Of a DNA stretch of 64,000 nucleotides, positions 16,649 through 25,070 are shown piece by piece (the stretch's first letter is position 1; each line of letters opens with the position of its first letter). This DNA is from Chitinivibrionales bacterium (lineage in GTDB: Bacteria; Fibrobacterota; Chitinivibrionia; Chitinivibrionales; FEN-1185), in contig DATJAL010000031.1 of assembly GCA_035516255.1 (NCBI GenBank), positions 1-64,000 on the forward strand, in the 5' to 3' direction. The notes beneath the pieces are model-generated. The model saw only the letters and a program-made list of their open reading frames with translations, made no database searches and had not been told where the DNA came from. Made by a program: the position numbers and the translations under genes.

Positions 16649-16981
16649 AGGCGCAAATAAAAACGATGTTCTCGCCAGGCTTGTCCTCGCGAAAGCGGGG
16701 GAACGAAAAGCTCGTTAAAAAGAAAAAGAAAATAATATTAACCACGAAGATCATGAAGATGAGGGGAAAAAAAGTGGAAGAATTTTAAAAATAGGCTTGA
16801 TTTGTTATCGGGGAAGGGTAGTTATATATTGTGGCATGGCACTCAGGTTGGGATGTCCCGGGGAAATGAGGAACTGCGGCGCGTGGAACCTCTGGGGTTG
16901 CCTTGGCCCTTGACATTCTTACCAATTTCTATATTTAACTTTAAGTTGATGTTTATCTATATTTTACCAAGGGAGTGCAGT
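16649..16981. other. Intergenic region without a supported gene
   Basis: Contains 'cctcgcgaaagcggggg' (a fragment of the 14827-type palindrome) and 'accacgaagatcatgaagat'. The ORF overlapping its right end is only an upstream extension of the antitoxin frame. Confidence 0.5.
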
Positions 16982-17213
16982 GTGAAAACGGTCACCGTCC
17001 TGGAGTTCAGAAAGAACGCAGAAAAAATCATTCGCTGACAGGGTAAAAGAATGCTTATGACATACCGCGGGCGGCCGGTGATCCGGCTTGAACCGGTTTA
17101 TCAATAACAAGGTTGATATTGATGATCCCATTCTCCAGCTTGACGGAATTGTCTCTGGGAAAAAGGCGAGGTTAAGCAACAGGGAAATGGATGAAATCAT
17201 TTATGGCAAATGA
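16982..17213 (+). pseudogene. Phd/YefM-type antitoxin, broken by a stop and a frameshift
   Basis: GTG 16982 after GGGAG reads 'VKTVTVLEFRKNAEKIIR', then TGA at 17036, and the same frame continues 'QGKRMLMTYRGRPVIRLEPVYQ', the conserved middle of Phd/YefM antitoxins (TYRGRPVIRLEP). A +/-1 shift near 17105 then gives 'NNKVDIDDPILQLDGIVSGKKARLSNREMDEIIYGK', ending at TGA 17211, as expected for the toxin-binding tail. TGG to TGA is the simplest cause of the stop (many relatives have W there). The tail overlaps the PIN toxin start by 11 nt, the normal operon arrangement. Confidence 0.7.
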
Positions 17214-17616
17214 AATATTCTTCGATACGAGCGGTTTGTTTTCTATTGTGGTCAATGACGACGATAAACATGAAACGGCAAGCGACATTGTCCGCCGCGT
17301 TATAAAAAACGGAAATAGGCTTGTTGCCACGGATTATATCATTAATGAAACCGCGACGCTTCTGAAGGCATGGGAGCATGCACAAGCTATTTCAAATCTT
17401 TTTGACGGCGTAATGTCCTCTAGGACTTGTCGAATTGACTGGATGGATCCAGAACATTTCGACAGTACAAAAGCTTTTTTTCTAAAACACCATGATCACG
17501 AATGGTCGTTTACCGATTGTTTCAGCTTTATTGTCATGAGAAGTGCTGGAATACTAGATGCGCTGACAAAAGATGCGCACTTCAAGGAAGCCGGCTTTAA
17601 TCCGCTTTTGTTATAA
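17203..17616 (+). CDS. PIN-domain ribonuclease toxin (VapC-like)
   Basis: 137 aa from ATG 17203, inside the antitoxin tail. PIN acidic residues are in place: 'IFFDTSGLFSIV' (first Asp), 'ATDYIINETATLL' (Glu), 'HEWSFTDCFSFIVM' (Asp), and 'DALTKDAHFKEAGF' (last Asp). Full family length, no disruption. VapC-type toxins cleave tRNA or rRNA and are normally held inactive by the antitoxin encoded just upstream, which here appears defective. Either the toxin is weak or silent, or the antitoxin defects are assembly errors. Confidence 0.85.
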   Translation: MANEIFFDTSGLFSIVVNDDDKHETASDIVRRVIKNGNRLVATDYIINETATLLKAWEHAQAISNLFDGVMSSRTCRIDWMDPEHFDSTKAFFLKHHDHEWSFTDCFSFIVMRSAGILDALTKDAHFKEAGFNPLLL

Positions 17617-17659
17617 ATTGGATCGTCTTCTTCACATTTACCCCTGGGGGAACACTCAA

Positions 17660-18628
17660 ATGAACTTCCGTACCTTCGGCAAAACAAACTGGCAGATCAG
17701 CGAAATCGGCTGCGGCATGTGGGGCCTCGCCGACTGGACCGGTGGCAGCGACAAGGAATCGGAGGAAGCGCTTGACCGGGCGGTCGATCTCGGGTGCAAT
17801 TTCTTCGACACCGCTTGGGCCTACGGCGGCGGCAAGAGCGAGCAGATCCTCGGCAGGCTGATCAAGCGGCATCCCGGCAAAAAGCTTTACGTTGCGACGA
17901 AAATCCCGCCCAAGAATTTCAAATGGCCTTCCAAGCGGGAATATTCCCTTGACGAATGCTTCCCGCCGGACCATATCAGGGAATATGTTGAAAAAAGCCT
18001 CAGAAATCTCGATGCGCCGGTTGATTTGATCCAGTTCCATGTCTGGGAAGACGGCTGGGCGGACGACACCCGATGGCAGGAGGCGGTCGCCTCGCTTAAG
18101 AAGCAGGGAAAAATTAAAGCGGCTGGCATCAGCATCAACCGGTGGGAGCCGGACAACGGCCTTGACACGATAAGAACTGGCCTCATCGAGTCGGTGCAGG
18201 TGATCTACAATATTTTCGACCAGTCCCCCGAAGACCTCCTGTTTCCGCTTTGCAAAGAGCAGGAGATTGCGGTGATCGCCCGCGTGCCGTTCGACGAAGG
18301 CACGCTCGCCGGCGTGATCACGCTCGATACAAAGTTCCCCGCGAACGACTGGCGCGGAACCTACTTCGTGCCTGAAAACCTCAAGGCCAGCGTCGAGCAC
18401 GCGGAGCGGCTTAAAAAGATCATTCCCGCACAAATGACCTTGCCCGAAACGGCGCTGCGGTTCATCCTGAGCAATCCAGTCGTGTCAACCACCATACCGG
18501 GCATGCGTAAAACGAAACACGTGGAATCGAACATTGCCGCGGGCAACAAGGGGCCGCTTGATGAAAAAATGCTGGGCGAGCTGAAAAAACACCGGTGGGA
18601 CAGAAAGCCGACCACGTGGTCGCAGTAG
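17660..18628 (+). CDS. Aldo/keto reductase
   Basis: 322 aa from ATG 17660 (the frame is open to 17573, but the family starts with 'MNFRTFGKTNWQISEIGCGMWGL'). Catalytic tetrad visible: Asp in 'FFDTAWAYGGGKSE', Tyr in the same motif, Lys in 'LYVATKIPP', His in 'LIQFHVW'. NADP-binding end 'TIPGMRKTKHVESNIAA'. An AKR11/YccK-like cytosolic oxidoreductase; carbonyl substrate unknown. Convergent with the next gene; the two stop codons are 8 nt apart. Confidence 0.9.
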   Translation: MNFRTFGKTNWQISEIGCGMWGLADWTGGSDKESEEALDRAVDLGCNFFDTAWAYGGGKSEQILGRLIKRHPGKKLYVATKIPPKNFKWPSKREYSLDECFPPDHIREYVEKSLRNLDAPVDLIQFHVWEDGWADDTRWQEAVASLKKQGKIKAAGISINRWEPDNGLDTIRTGLIESVQVIYNIFDQSPEDLLFPLCKEQEIAVIARVPFDEGTLAGVITLDTKFPANDWRGTYFVPENLKASVEHAERLKKIIPAQMTLPETALRFILSNPVVSTTIPGMRKTKHVESNIAAGNKGPLDEKMLGELKKHRWDRKPTTWSQ

Positions 18629-18636
18629 GGAAGCGG

Positions 18637-19068
18637 TCAGGTTCTTTTCTCCCAATCCTCAATTCCGCCACGAACGATAAGAAAGATTGGGTGCGGCAGC
18701 GGCGCTTTTATTCCTGAGATCTCTTTCCGCTTTTTTTTATCGCGGTCGCGGAGCTTCTGCTTGAGGTGCGCAAGTTCGTAGCGCAGTTGACCAGCGGTCA
18801 CCCGCAGCTTTACATTTTGGACTGGTCCGGATATTTTTCTTCTGTCAAAATGGTATCCCCGCTGTTTCGCCTCCTCAAACACGAAATGCAAGTATCGGTG
18901 AATGGATGCGCGGGGATTGTTACTCAGCAAAAAACGCCTGAGCTGGGGATGGTTGCGGTATGCGGTGGTTTTCCCGCGCAGAACTTTACGCGCAAGAAGC
19001 GCTTCTCGCCACAGCGCCACGAGGCCCTGGGCGTCAAGATAACCGGGATGGATGCTCCACAGGCGCAC
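18637..19068 (-). CDS. Pyrimidine dimer DNA glycosylase (Pyr_excise / T4 endonuclease V family)
   Basis: 143 aa if started at GTG 19068, where the family motif begins ('VRLWSIHPGYLDAQGLVALWREALLARKVL'); the frame is open to ATG 19104. Further family blocks: 'GKTTAYRNHPQLRRFL', 'RYLHFVFEEAKQRGYHFD', 'VTAGQLRYELAHLKQKLRDRD' and the C-terminal 'PHPIFLIVRGGIEDWE'. These DNA-repair enzymes excise UV photoproducts. It lies directly downstream of the membrane protein gene and may be cotranscribed with it. The family call is from memory of its conserved N-terminus. Confidence 0.8.
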   Translation of the reverse strand: MRLWSIHPGYLDAQGLVALWREALLARKVLRGKTTAYRNHPQLRRFLLSNNPRASIHRYLHFVFEEAKQRGYHFDRRKISGPVQNVKLRVTAGQLRYELAHLKQKLRDRDKKKRKEISGIKAPLPHPIFLIVRGGIEDWEKRT

Positions 19069-19075
19069 CGGAGAT

Positions 19076-19537
19076 TCAGACCTTGCTCTTGTTCCACTCC
19101 GCAATGGGGTTGAAATGCCTCATTTTTTCAAAAATGTAATGCGAGCGGGCTGCTCCGGCGATCGAGATGATGATCGCGGAAATCCCGAGAATAAAAAGCA
19201 TCCTGCCGCGCATCACGGCCTTTTTCCCCGTGATGACCACGGTGTCATGGATCACTTTCTGCCCGGGATACGGCATGCGACGGGAAGTCATTATCCTGCG
19301 TCCTATGAAGATGAGAAAAATGGAGGGGCCGATGACGCAAAAGAGCACAAACATCACAAGAGCCTCGGACACATTCATCAGCGGCGCGAAATAGGCGGTT
19401 TTCATGAAGTGCATGAGCGGCCCCCATCCGAGGCCGACCGTGAGCGAAATGACCGCGATGCCCAGCAAATAGGCGGTAAAGAGTTTTTTCCGGTATTGTT
19501 TGTCTACTTTTACGATTTCCCGAACTGCCTCATCCAT
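19076..19537 (-). CDS. Small membrane protein of unknown function
   Basis: 153 aa from ATG 19537, which has GGGGA upstream; ATG at 19567 is also in frame. Predicted membrane segments: LFTAYLLGIAVISLTVGLGW, ALVMFVLFCVIGPSIFLIFI and MLFILGISAIIISIAGAA, with a basic 'GRRIMTSRRMPYPGQKVIHDTVVITGKKAVMRG' loop between the last two. I do not recognise the family. It ends 7 nt before the glycosylase start. Confidence 0.7.
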   Translation of the reverse strand: MDEAVREIVKVDKQYRKKLFTAYLLGIAVISLTVGLGWGPLMHFMKTAYFAPLMNVSEALVMFVLFCVIGPSIFLIFIGRRIMTSRRMPYPGQKVIHDTVVITGKKAVMRGRMLFILGISAIIISIAGAARSHYIFEKMRHFNPIAEWNKSKV

Positions 19538-19741
19538 AAATGTCCCCTGGATTGTGACACATTGCAAGCTGATTAATTATACACTAAAAAAATTCATCTG
19601 TGTATTTAAAAAACGGAAATCATCATTCCAACTCTGAAATTCGTGGCCGTGCGGCTGATTATTACTGACATGAGTCTCAAATTAATGGTACCATTTACTT
19701 ATGATTTTAATTTTGTCATAAAAGCCAAAAGGAGGACCGTG

Positions 19742-20938
19742 ATGATAAAAATATTGGGGGCCGTTCTTTTTTTCGTGATTGCAGCATGCCTGTCGCTTTC
19801 ATGCTCCAATCCCTCAAAACCGGTTGACACGGTCAACACGATGTGGTCCAAGGTGCTCTCGCCGAGCGGCGTGCCTGACACGCTGCGCTATGGACAATCG
19901 GTGAGTGTTCAGATCGCGGTGGGCGACAGCGACGGCGATGCGGCCACCGTTTCGCTTGCGGGATTACCCTCGACGTGCTACAACCTTTCGATGAAAGGCG
20001 ACACCGCCCTGGTCAACCTTAATCTTGTCGGCGACAGTCTCCAGTACGATTCGTTATATACCGTGCACATCATCGGCAGGGGCGGAGCCGCGGTCGATTC
20101 ACTGTCGTTGACCTACACGATCATGGTGATTGACACCGCGAGGCTGGGCGGCGTGCGGAAGCTCATCACCGGAATGTGGTGGCTCGAAACCGGCGCCGAT
20201 ACGACGATCACCACGCGTGACTCTTCAAACACTTCGTTTATCACCAGGGACACGGCGGAGCACCATAAATACAGCAAGGTTATCTACGCCACTCCTTCCG
20301 GTTCGGAAATGGTGTATGTGGTACAGACCAGCGACACCGTCTCTACCGTCGCGGGAGCGGCGGAGAGCACCACCACAAGCTTTCTTCTGCTCCATCATTC
20401 CGCTACCGGGGTTTCCTATGTGTATCCTCCTTCGGGATGGTTTGACGACAGCATCAGGGTGAAGGCATACGATCTGCCCCTGGCCGTAAACAAATCGTGG
20501 CAGTACGTCAACGCCGCCGGCGATACAACCTTCCATGCGCCGTTTGGCATCATCAATGTAAAGGTGAAGTACCTGATTTCCATAGAAGGAACCGCGCAAA
20601 TACCGGGTGTAACGCCCTACCAGTTCAGCGGCGCAGATCGTCCATGTTTTCAAGTCGCGAACGCCACGACCTGGAGCACGGTTCTCACGTGCGACACCTC
20701 GATTTCGATCCTGACCCTCACCATCAACCAAGGCGACACGATCGCGTCCAGCATCACCCAAAGCCAGGCCAGCATGTATGTGAATACAGAACTTTCCATA
20801 CCCCTGTACTCGTTTACCGTCGAGACCAAGGTCGATACCAATTATATCGACGGCGTCGTTTCGCGCGGCACGACCAAGAAAGGGTCGTTCATCACTTCCT
20901 ATTTTGATGCGAGGAAAAATGTCACGCTCGTGAAATGA
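19742..20938 (+). CDS. Lipoprotein of unknown function
   Basis: 398 aa from ATG 19742 (AGGAGG upstream; the frame is open to 19643). Lipobox 'LSLSC' with Cys near residue 21 after a hydrophobic signal. The following ~100 residues (VLSPSGVPDTLRYGQSVSVQIAVGDSDGDAATVSLAGLP..) look like a cadherin/Ig-type beta sandwich. The remainder is Thr/Ser/Val-rich beta structure, with 'GMWWLETGADTTITTRDSSNTSF'. A surface or periplasmic lipoprotein; no enzymatic motif. Closed by a strong terminator. Confidence 0.75.
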   Translation: MIKILGAVLFFVIAACLSLSCSNPSKPVDTVNTMWSKVLSPSGVPDTLRYGQSVSVQIAVGDSDGDAATVSLAGLPSTCYNLSMKGDTALVNLNLVGDSLQYDSLYTVHIIGRGGAAVDSLSLTYTIMVIDTARLGGVRKLITGMWWLETGADTTITTRDSSNTSFITRDTAEHHKYSKVIYATPSGSEMVYVVQTSDTVSTVAGAAESTTTSFLLLHHSATGVSYVYPPSGWFDDSIRVKAYDLPLAVNKSWQYVNAAGDTTFHAPFGIINVKVKYLISIEGTAQIPGVTPYQFSGADRPCFQVANATTWSTVLTCDTSISILTLTINQGDTIASSITQSQASMYVNTELSIPLYSFTVETKVDTNYIDGVVSRGTTKKGSFITSYFDARKNVTLVK

Positions 20939-20966
20939 ACCCCGGTGCAGGTTTACAGGGCAGGAA

Positions 20967-21488
20967 TCACGCGCCCGTCTTTTCGGCAGACGGGCGCTTT
21001 TCTTGTCCGGACCGGGCGGCGGGTTTCTCCGAAGATTTCCGGACCAGCAAAACGACCAGATACACCACGACGGCGATATTGATGCCCAGCAGAATGACCT
21101 TCGTGACCGTGCCATGCCAGACCATCTCGTACAGTTCAAACGGAATGAACAGCCCCGTTTCAAACACCGCCATGTATTCGGCCCACCGTCGCTGAAACAA
21201 CAGCCCCGCGCCTTCGGTAAAGAACATCCCGGCCATGAAAAACGCGCTCGCGCTTATCTCCTTAAGCAGGCGGTTGTCTATCAGGTCGAGCCGCATGAAA
21301 ATGTCCTGGACAAATCGGTTTTCTGCGTCGATATGCAGCTTGGTGATCAGCACCATGAAGAGGTCGGCAATGTCCTTGTCGAGCAGCTTGAGCACAATCA
21401 CGGCGAGGCTGACAAACAGCGCCCCTTTTATCAGTTTGAACAGGGCTATGAGGAAAATGCCGAGCGGGCGAGAGGAAGGCTGGGGCAT
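20967..21488 (-). CDS. DUF2127-family membrane protein
   Basis: 173 aa from ATG 21488; a TTG at 21566, directly after the DUF4954 stop, would add 26 residues that resemble a signal anchor. 'RPLGIFLIALFKLIKGALFVSLAVIVLKLLDKDIADL' followed by 'LHIDAENRFVQDIFMRLDLIDNRLL' and 'EGAGLLFQRRWAEYMAVFETGLFIPFELYEMVW..TVTKVILLGINIAVVVYLVVLL' matches DUF2127: four membrane segments with a conserved 'W.....gl.lP.ElyE'. Function unknown. Downstream of, and probably cotranscribed with, the DUF4954 gene. Confidence 0.8.
   Translation of the reverse strand: MPQPSSRPLGIFLIALFKLIKGALFVSLAVIVLKLLDKDIADLFMVLITKLHIDAENRFVQDIFMRLDLIDNRLLKEISASAFFMAGMFFTEGAGLLFQRRWAEYMAVFETGLFIPFELYEMVWHGTVTKVILLGINIAVVVYLVVLLVRKSSEKPAARSGQEKRPSAEKTGA
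20971..21004 (+). terminator. Rho-independent terminator for the 19742 lipoprotein
   Basis: Perfect 10-bp stem GCGCCCGTCT / AGACGGGCGC, loop TTTCGGC, then TTTTCTT. It lies inside the 3' end of the convergent DUF2127 gene, so the two genes share these bases. Confidence 0.85.
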
Positions 21489-21569
21489 GAGGTTCACAGA
21501 ATTCGTAACCGCCGATGCATGGAGGTAAATAATGACCGTAAAGAGAAAAATAATCCGTTCCGGCAAACC

Positions 21570-23465
21570 TCAGAGCTTCGCGATGATCTGCTCCAGTTCG
21601 GCCTTCATTTTCTTTATTTTATCCGTAGTTTCCTTGACAAATAAATCATCTTTTGCCTGCGTATGCGCCGCATCGTAATCGGCGATGACGCGTCTGCCGC
21701 GCTCGTCGTCCTTCTGTTTGGCCTTTTTCGTATCGGCCGCGACTTTCTCGTGCATCTGAAAAAGCCGGGTCAGGTTCTCCTTGACGCCGCGTTTGGCAAG
21801 CCCTTCCTTGCCGCAAAGACCGCGCTGGTGCTCCCAAACGGGGTCTTTCGTTGCGTCGCGGAAGACCGAGACGGCCGCGGCTCCGCCTGCCAGACGTCCC
21901 GCGAGACCGCAGAGACAATAATATTCAATGTAAAAATCGTAGGTCGCAACACCTTTTTTCCTGCTTTCCTCGGTCATGAAGTTTTCGCCGAGCCCGTTGA
22001 TGTCGGCCGGCCCGTACCACTCCCGCGCGGGCGCGGCGTTTTTGAGGCGGTCCCTGGCCGAAACGATAAGGTCAATGGTGTCGGGCCGCAGCGTGTCGCA
22101 AGCGAATGCACCGCGCTTCGCCTTATTGCGCTTGAGGAATTTGCTCTCGTTTCTCTTCACCGCATAGAGGTTGTCTGAAAGCACCCAGCCGGGGATAAGC
22201 TCGTTGAGGGACTGCGGCGCGCCGGCGGGCGCCGCCGATGGCTTATTGATAAGAGAGAAAGGGAATTCCATCCGCTGGGGAAGGGTGGTGACGCCGGTGG
22301 CGATGATCCCGTAGGGCGCGCGGGAAAAGTCGGAGGGAAATTTGATATTCGCGCCCAGCCCGATAAACGTGCCCTCGCCGCACCAGAGTTCCTGGTCGGG
22401 CGCCCGCGCGGTGTGGTTGGAGCCCACATTGGCGCCGGCGGCGACGTTTCCCTTGCCCTCGGGCCACAATGCCGCGATGAGCAGCGCCTGGTGATGCAAG
22501 CCCACAAACGGTCCGACCAGGCACGCGGTCACCTCTCCCTCGGCGATTTCCGTGTTCGGGCCTATGATGCTCTTTGTCACCTTTGCATGGCGTTCCACGC
22601 GGGAATGCTCGGTGAGCACCGAGTCGTCCACGATGGCCATCGAAGTTATCTCGCAGCCCCATTGCACGCACGAGTTGCGCACGAACGCGCCGCCGCCGAT
22701 GAGCGCTTTTTCCTGGGGTGTGCACATGATCGTGGCGTTTTCCACGAGCGTTGCGCCGTCGATGAAGCAGCCCGGTCCGGCAAAAGTGTCGGCGACACGG
22801 GGGGTGTTCCTGATGACGCAGCCCGGCCCGGCAATGCCGAACGCCGAAGCCGCGGCCTCGGCATAGGCCTTTACAAAATCCCTGTAACCGGACTGAAGCT
22901 GCCTGTCGGAGCGCCGCGCCGCGATCGCCTGCGCTGCCGTCATCGTCATGTCGGCGAAGGATTGCACTTCGCGGCCGCCGGTCTCTATTCCCACCGGAAT
23001 GTCGAGGCCGTTGCCGAACGTGCAGGTTCCCGTGCACACCAGCGCGCCCACGCGATGAACCACCGCCTGGTCGAGGACAAGATAGCGTGCCATGGAAACG
23101 TCGTACACGAGGCAGTTGTTGCCGATTTCCGATTCGACAATGACGCTTTTGTAAATCCCGCATGGAATGGCAAGCGACGCATCGGCGGCGACCGGCCGCC
23201 CGTCGAAAGCGCCCAGCACGCAGACGCCGAAAAACGCGGAGTCGGTAACCCCGCCGGGCCTGAAGGCCTCGGCCACCAGGATGAGATGCCAGTCGGCGGC
23301 CCGGTTGCCCTGCGCCTTGAGCCGTGATATTTCGTCCTCCGACAAATGGCGCACCGCGTCGCCGAACAGCCGGCTTTTGGTTTTTCCCTGTTTGAGCGGG
23401 CGGACGGCGTTCAGGAATTCCGATTTTTCAAGAATCCCGGCCGTCAGGGTCTTTATATCATCCAT
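21570..23465 (-). CDS. DUF4954 family protein (left-handed beta-helix, nucleotidyltransferase-like)
   Basis: 631 aa with GGAGC before ATG 23465. The middle (residues ~190-400) has hexapeptide-type turns ('AGPGCVIRNTPRVADTFAGPGCFIDGATLVENATIM', 'GCEITSMAIVDDSVLTEHSRVERHAKVTKSIIGPNTEIAEGEV') as in GlmU-like left-handed helices, and 'GANVGSNHTARAPDQELWCGEGTFIGLGANIKFPSDFSRAPYGIIATGVTTLPQRMEFPF', which I recognise from DUF4954. The C-terminus (from residue ~560) is Lys/Glu-rich coiled coil. The family is common in Bacteroidetes and Fibrobacterota; the activity is not established. Confidence 0.82.
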   Translation of the reverse strand: MDDIKTLTAGILEKSEFLNAVRPLKQGKTKSRLFGDAVRHLSEDEISRLKAQGNRAADWHLILVAEAFRPGGVTDSAFFGVCVLGAFDGRPVAADASLAIPCGIYKSVIVESEIGNNCLVYDVSMARYLVLDQAVVHRVGALVCTGTCTFGNGLDIPVGIETGGREVQSFADMTMTAAQAIAARRSDRQLQSGYRDFVKAYAEAAASAFGIAGPGCVIRNTPRVADTFAGPGCFIDGATLVENATIMCTPQEKALIGGGAFVRNSCVQWGCEITSMAIVDDSVLTEHSRVERHAKVTKSIIGPNTEIAEGEVTACLVGPFVGLHHQALLIAALWPEGKGNVAAGANVGSNHTARAPDQELWCGEGTFIGLGANIKFPSDFSRAPYGIIATGVTTLPQRMEFPFSLINKPSAAPAGAPQSLNELIPGWVLSDNLYAVKRNESKFLKRNKAKRGAFACDTLRPDTIDLIVSARDRLKNAAPAREWYGPADINGLGENFMTEESRKKGVATYDFYIEYYCLCGLAGRLAGGAAAVSVFRDATKDPVWEHQRGLCGKEGLAKRGVKENLTRLFQMHEKVAADTKKAKQKDDERGRRVIADYDAAHTQAKDDLFVKETTDKIKKMKAELEQIIAKL

Positions 23466-23567
23466 GGTTCAGCTCCAATGATCCTAAAAATTATGACACT
23501 CCATCATCGATTGCAAGCTCGGCATGATTCGGGAATCTGAAAAATAACTGGACGGACGGGGAAGGCA

Positions 23568-25001
23568 TCAATAATAGCTGAAATGATACGACCGTGCCAT
23601 ATGCGGACCGTGTATCTGTAAATAATACTGTCCCGGACCAGCGTGATGACCGCCGCCTGCGGTGCCGTCCCAGGTAAAACGCCCTGCCAGCGGCGATTCG
23701 AGCAAGCAGACCAGTCTCCCATCCGGTGAAAACACCGATGCGCCTGCAACGGGTTCGGTGGAAGGAAACGATACGTGAAGCAGGGACGCCCTTTTGTTTC
23801 TCCCGCTTATCAAAAGCTCAACGGTCTGCGCGCCGGGCGCGGTTGACGAATGGCCGTAAATTATTCCCGACGCCGGTACCTCGACCCAGCCGCGGCCGAA
23901 GTTCTGGTCCGGCGTGAGCGTCGTGAGGCTCTGCCGGTCGGCGTCGGCGTACCCGAAATCGGTGATGAACCGGTTGAGGTCCGCGTCCGGGTGCGTGGTG
24001 CAATTCATGATGTCGATGCGGATCTTCCGTGTTGTCAAGTAATCGACCGCGGGGCCGAACGTGCCCATCACCGCGTAATACAGCGGCGTGTCCGGGATGC
24101 AGCTCCAGTCGCCGGCCTTCGAAGACCACAGCGAATCGACGATGCAGAGCTGCTGCCGGCACGGCACGCCGGCCGAAGGGGTGCCGATGATGGCTTCGTT
24201 CTTGTTGAGCTCGAACAGCTGCGTGAGGTCCTGCGGGCAGTTCGATCCGTGCGCGCCTCGGGTGATGGTGCCCACGTGGTTCTTGCAGGTCATGGTGAGC
24301 CCGACCCAAGTGGCGATGTGGGGTTTGTTGACTCCTATGTTGACAAGCACGTCCGCGTTCTGGATGAGCGTGGTGCACTTGAGCGCCTCACCCATCACGG
24401 TGACCGGAAACGTGTCACCTCCGTTGCTCACCACGACATCGGCGGGGAGGAGGGTGCCCTTGAATCCGCTGAAATTCGACACGGCGTCGTCCATGGTGTC
24501 GTAAATGACCATGCTGGCAAAGGGGACGCCGAATCCGTTAAGCACGCTGCAGATTTTATTGATAAACGCAGCGCGCGGGTGCAGTCCCGTGGTGGCGTCG
24601 AGGCCCGAGCAGTTGACTTTTATCGCGATCCGGACGTCCGGCCACGCCTTGGCGTCCGGTTTTTTTAGGATGGTGGCCCACGCCGCCTGCGTATCGGCCT
24701 TCTGCGCAAGCGCCCGTGCCATGGCGTCCATGACGTCCGAAACTTTAGCGGCGTTTACCACGCTGTTCTGGGACGCCGTGTCCCATTTAAGCGGGACGCT
24801 GTTTTCCATTGACGGATCGCAGCACGCCACTACGCGGAGATTGTCGATGTCCGGATTGATCTGCATGCCGGTGACAAAGCCGGAGGAACGGGAGAATGCC
24901 GTTCTTAACCCGACGGAAGCGGCCGCAAGGCCGGCGGCGGCTAAAGTGGAGGTTTTTAAGAAGCTGCGCCTGGCAATCATGTTATTCTTTGAAGGTTTCA
25001 T
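23568..25001 (-). CDS. Tat-exported DUF362 protein with C-terminal sorting-like tail
   Basis: 477 aa from ATG 25001; the longer ATG 25019 is also possible. Twin-arginine signal 'IARRSFLKTSTLAAAGLAAASVG' near the N-terminus. The body has DUF362 features: 'RIAIKVNCSGLDATTGLHPRAAFINKICSVLNGFGVP', 'LIQNADVLVNIGVNKPHIATWVGLTMTCKNHVGTI' and 'DLTQLFELNKN', a fold found in iron-sulfur-related or periplasmic proteins. The C-terminal ~75 residues ('GASVFSPDGRLVCLLESPLAGRFTWDGTAGGGHHAGPGQYYLQI') are a typical type-A-like sorting/FlgD-like domain. No Cys-rich cluster is visible. Function unknown. Confidence 0.75.
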   Translation of the reverse strand: MKPSKNNMIARRSFLKTSTLAAAGLAAASVGLRTAFSRSSGFVTGMQINPDIDNLRVVACCDPSMENSVPLKWDTASQNSVVNAAKVSDVMDAMARALAQKADTQAAWATILKKPDAKAWPDVRIAIKVNCSGLDATTGLHPRAAFINKICSVLNGFGVPFASMVIYDTMDDAVSNFSGFKGTLLPADVVVSNGGDTFPVTVMGEALKCTTLIQNADVLVNIGVNKPHIATWVGLTMTCKNHVGTITRGAHGSNCPQDLTQLFELNKNEAIIGTPSAGVPCRQQLCIVDSLWSSKAGDWSCIPDTPLYYAVMGTFGPAVDYLTTRKIRIDIMNCTTHPDADLNRFITDFGYADADRQSLTTLTPDQNFGRGWVEVPASGIIYGHSSTAPGAQTVELLISGRNKRASLLHVSFPSTEPVAGASVFSPDGRLVCLLESPLAGRFTWDGTAGGGHHAGPGQYYLQIHGPHMARSYHFSYY

Positions 25002-25070
25002 AATAGATAAATATACCATTGTATAAACGGATTTGCTTGAAGCGATGGATAAATCTTTAGCAGGCCGGCG

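Noticed and set aside
17036-17038. TGA in the antitoxin as selenocysteine or a reassigned codon
   Set aside because: Other genes here use TGA as a normal stop, there is no visible SECIS-like hairpin, and a second frameshift follows, so decay or error is simpler.
22243-23163. 306-codon minus-strand frame inside DUF4954
   Set aside because: Same strand but wrong frame; Arg/His/Gly-rich without family motifs.
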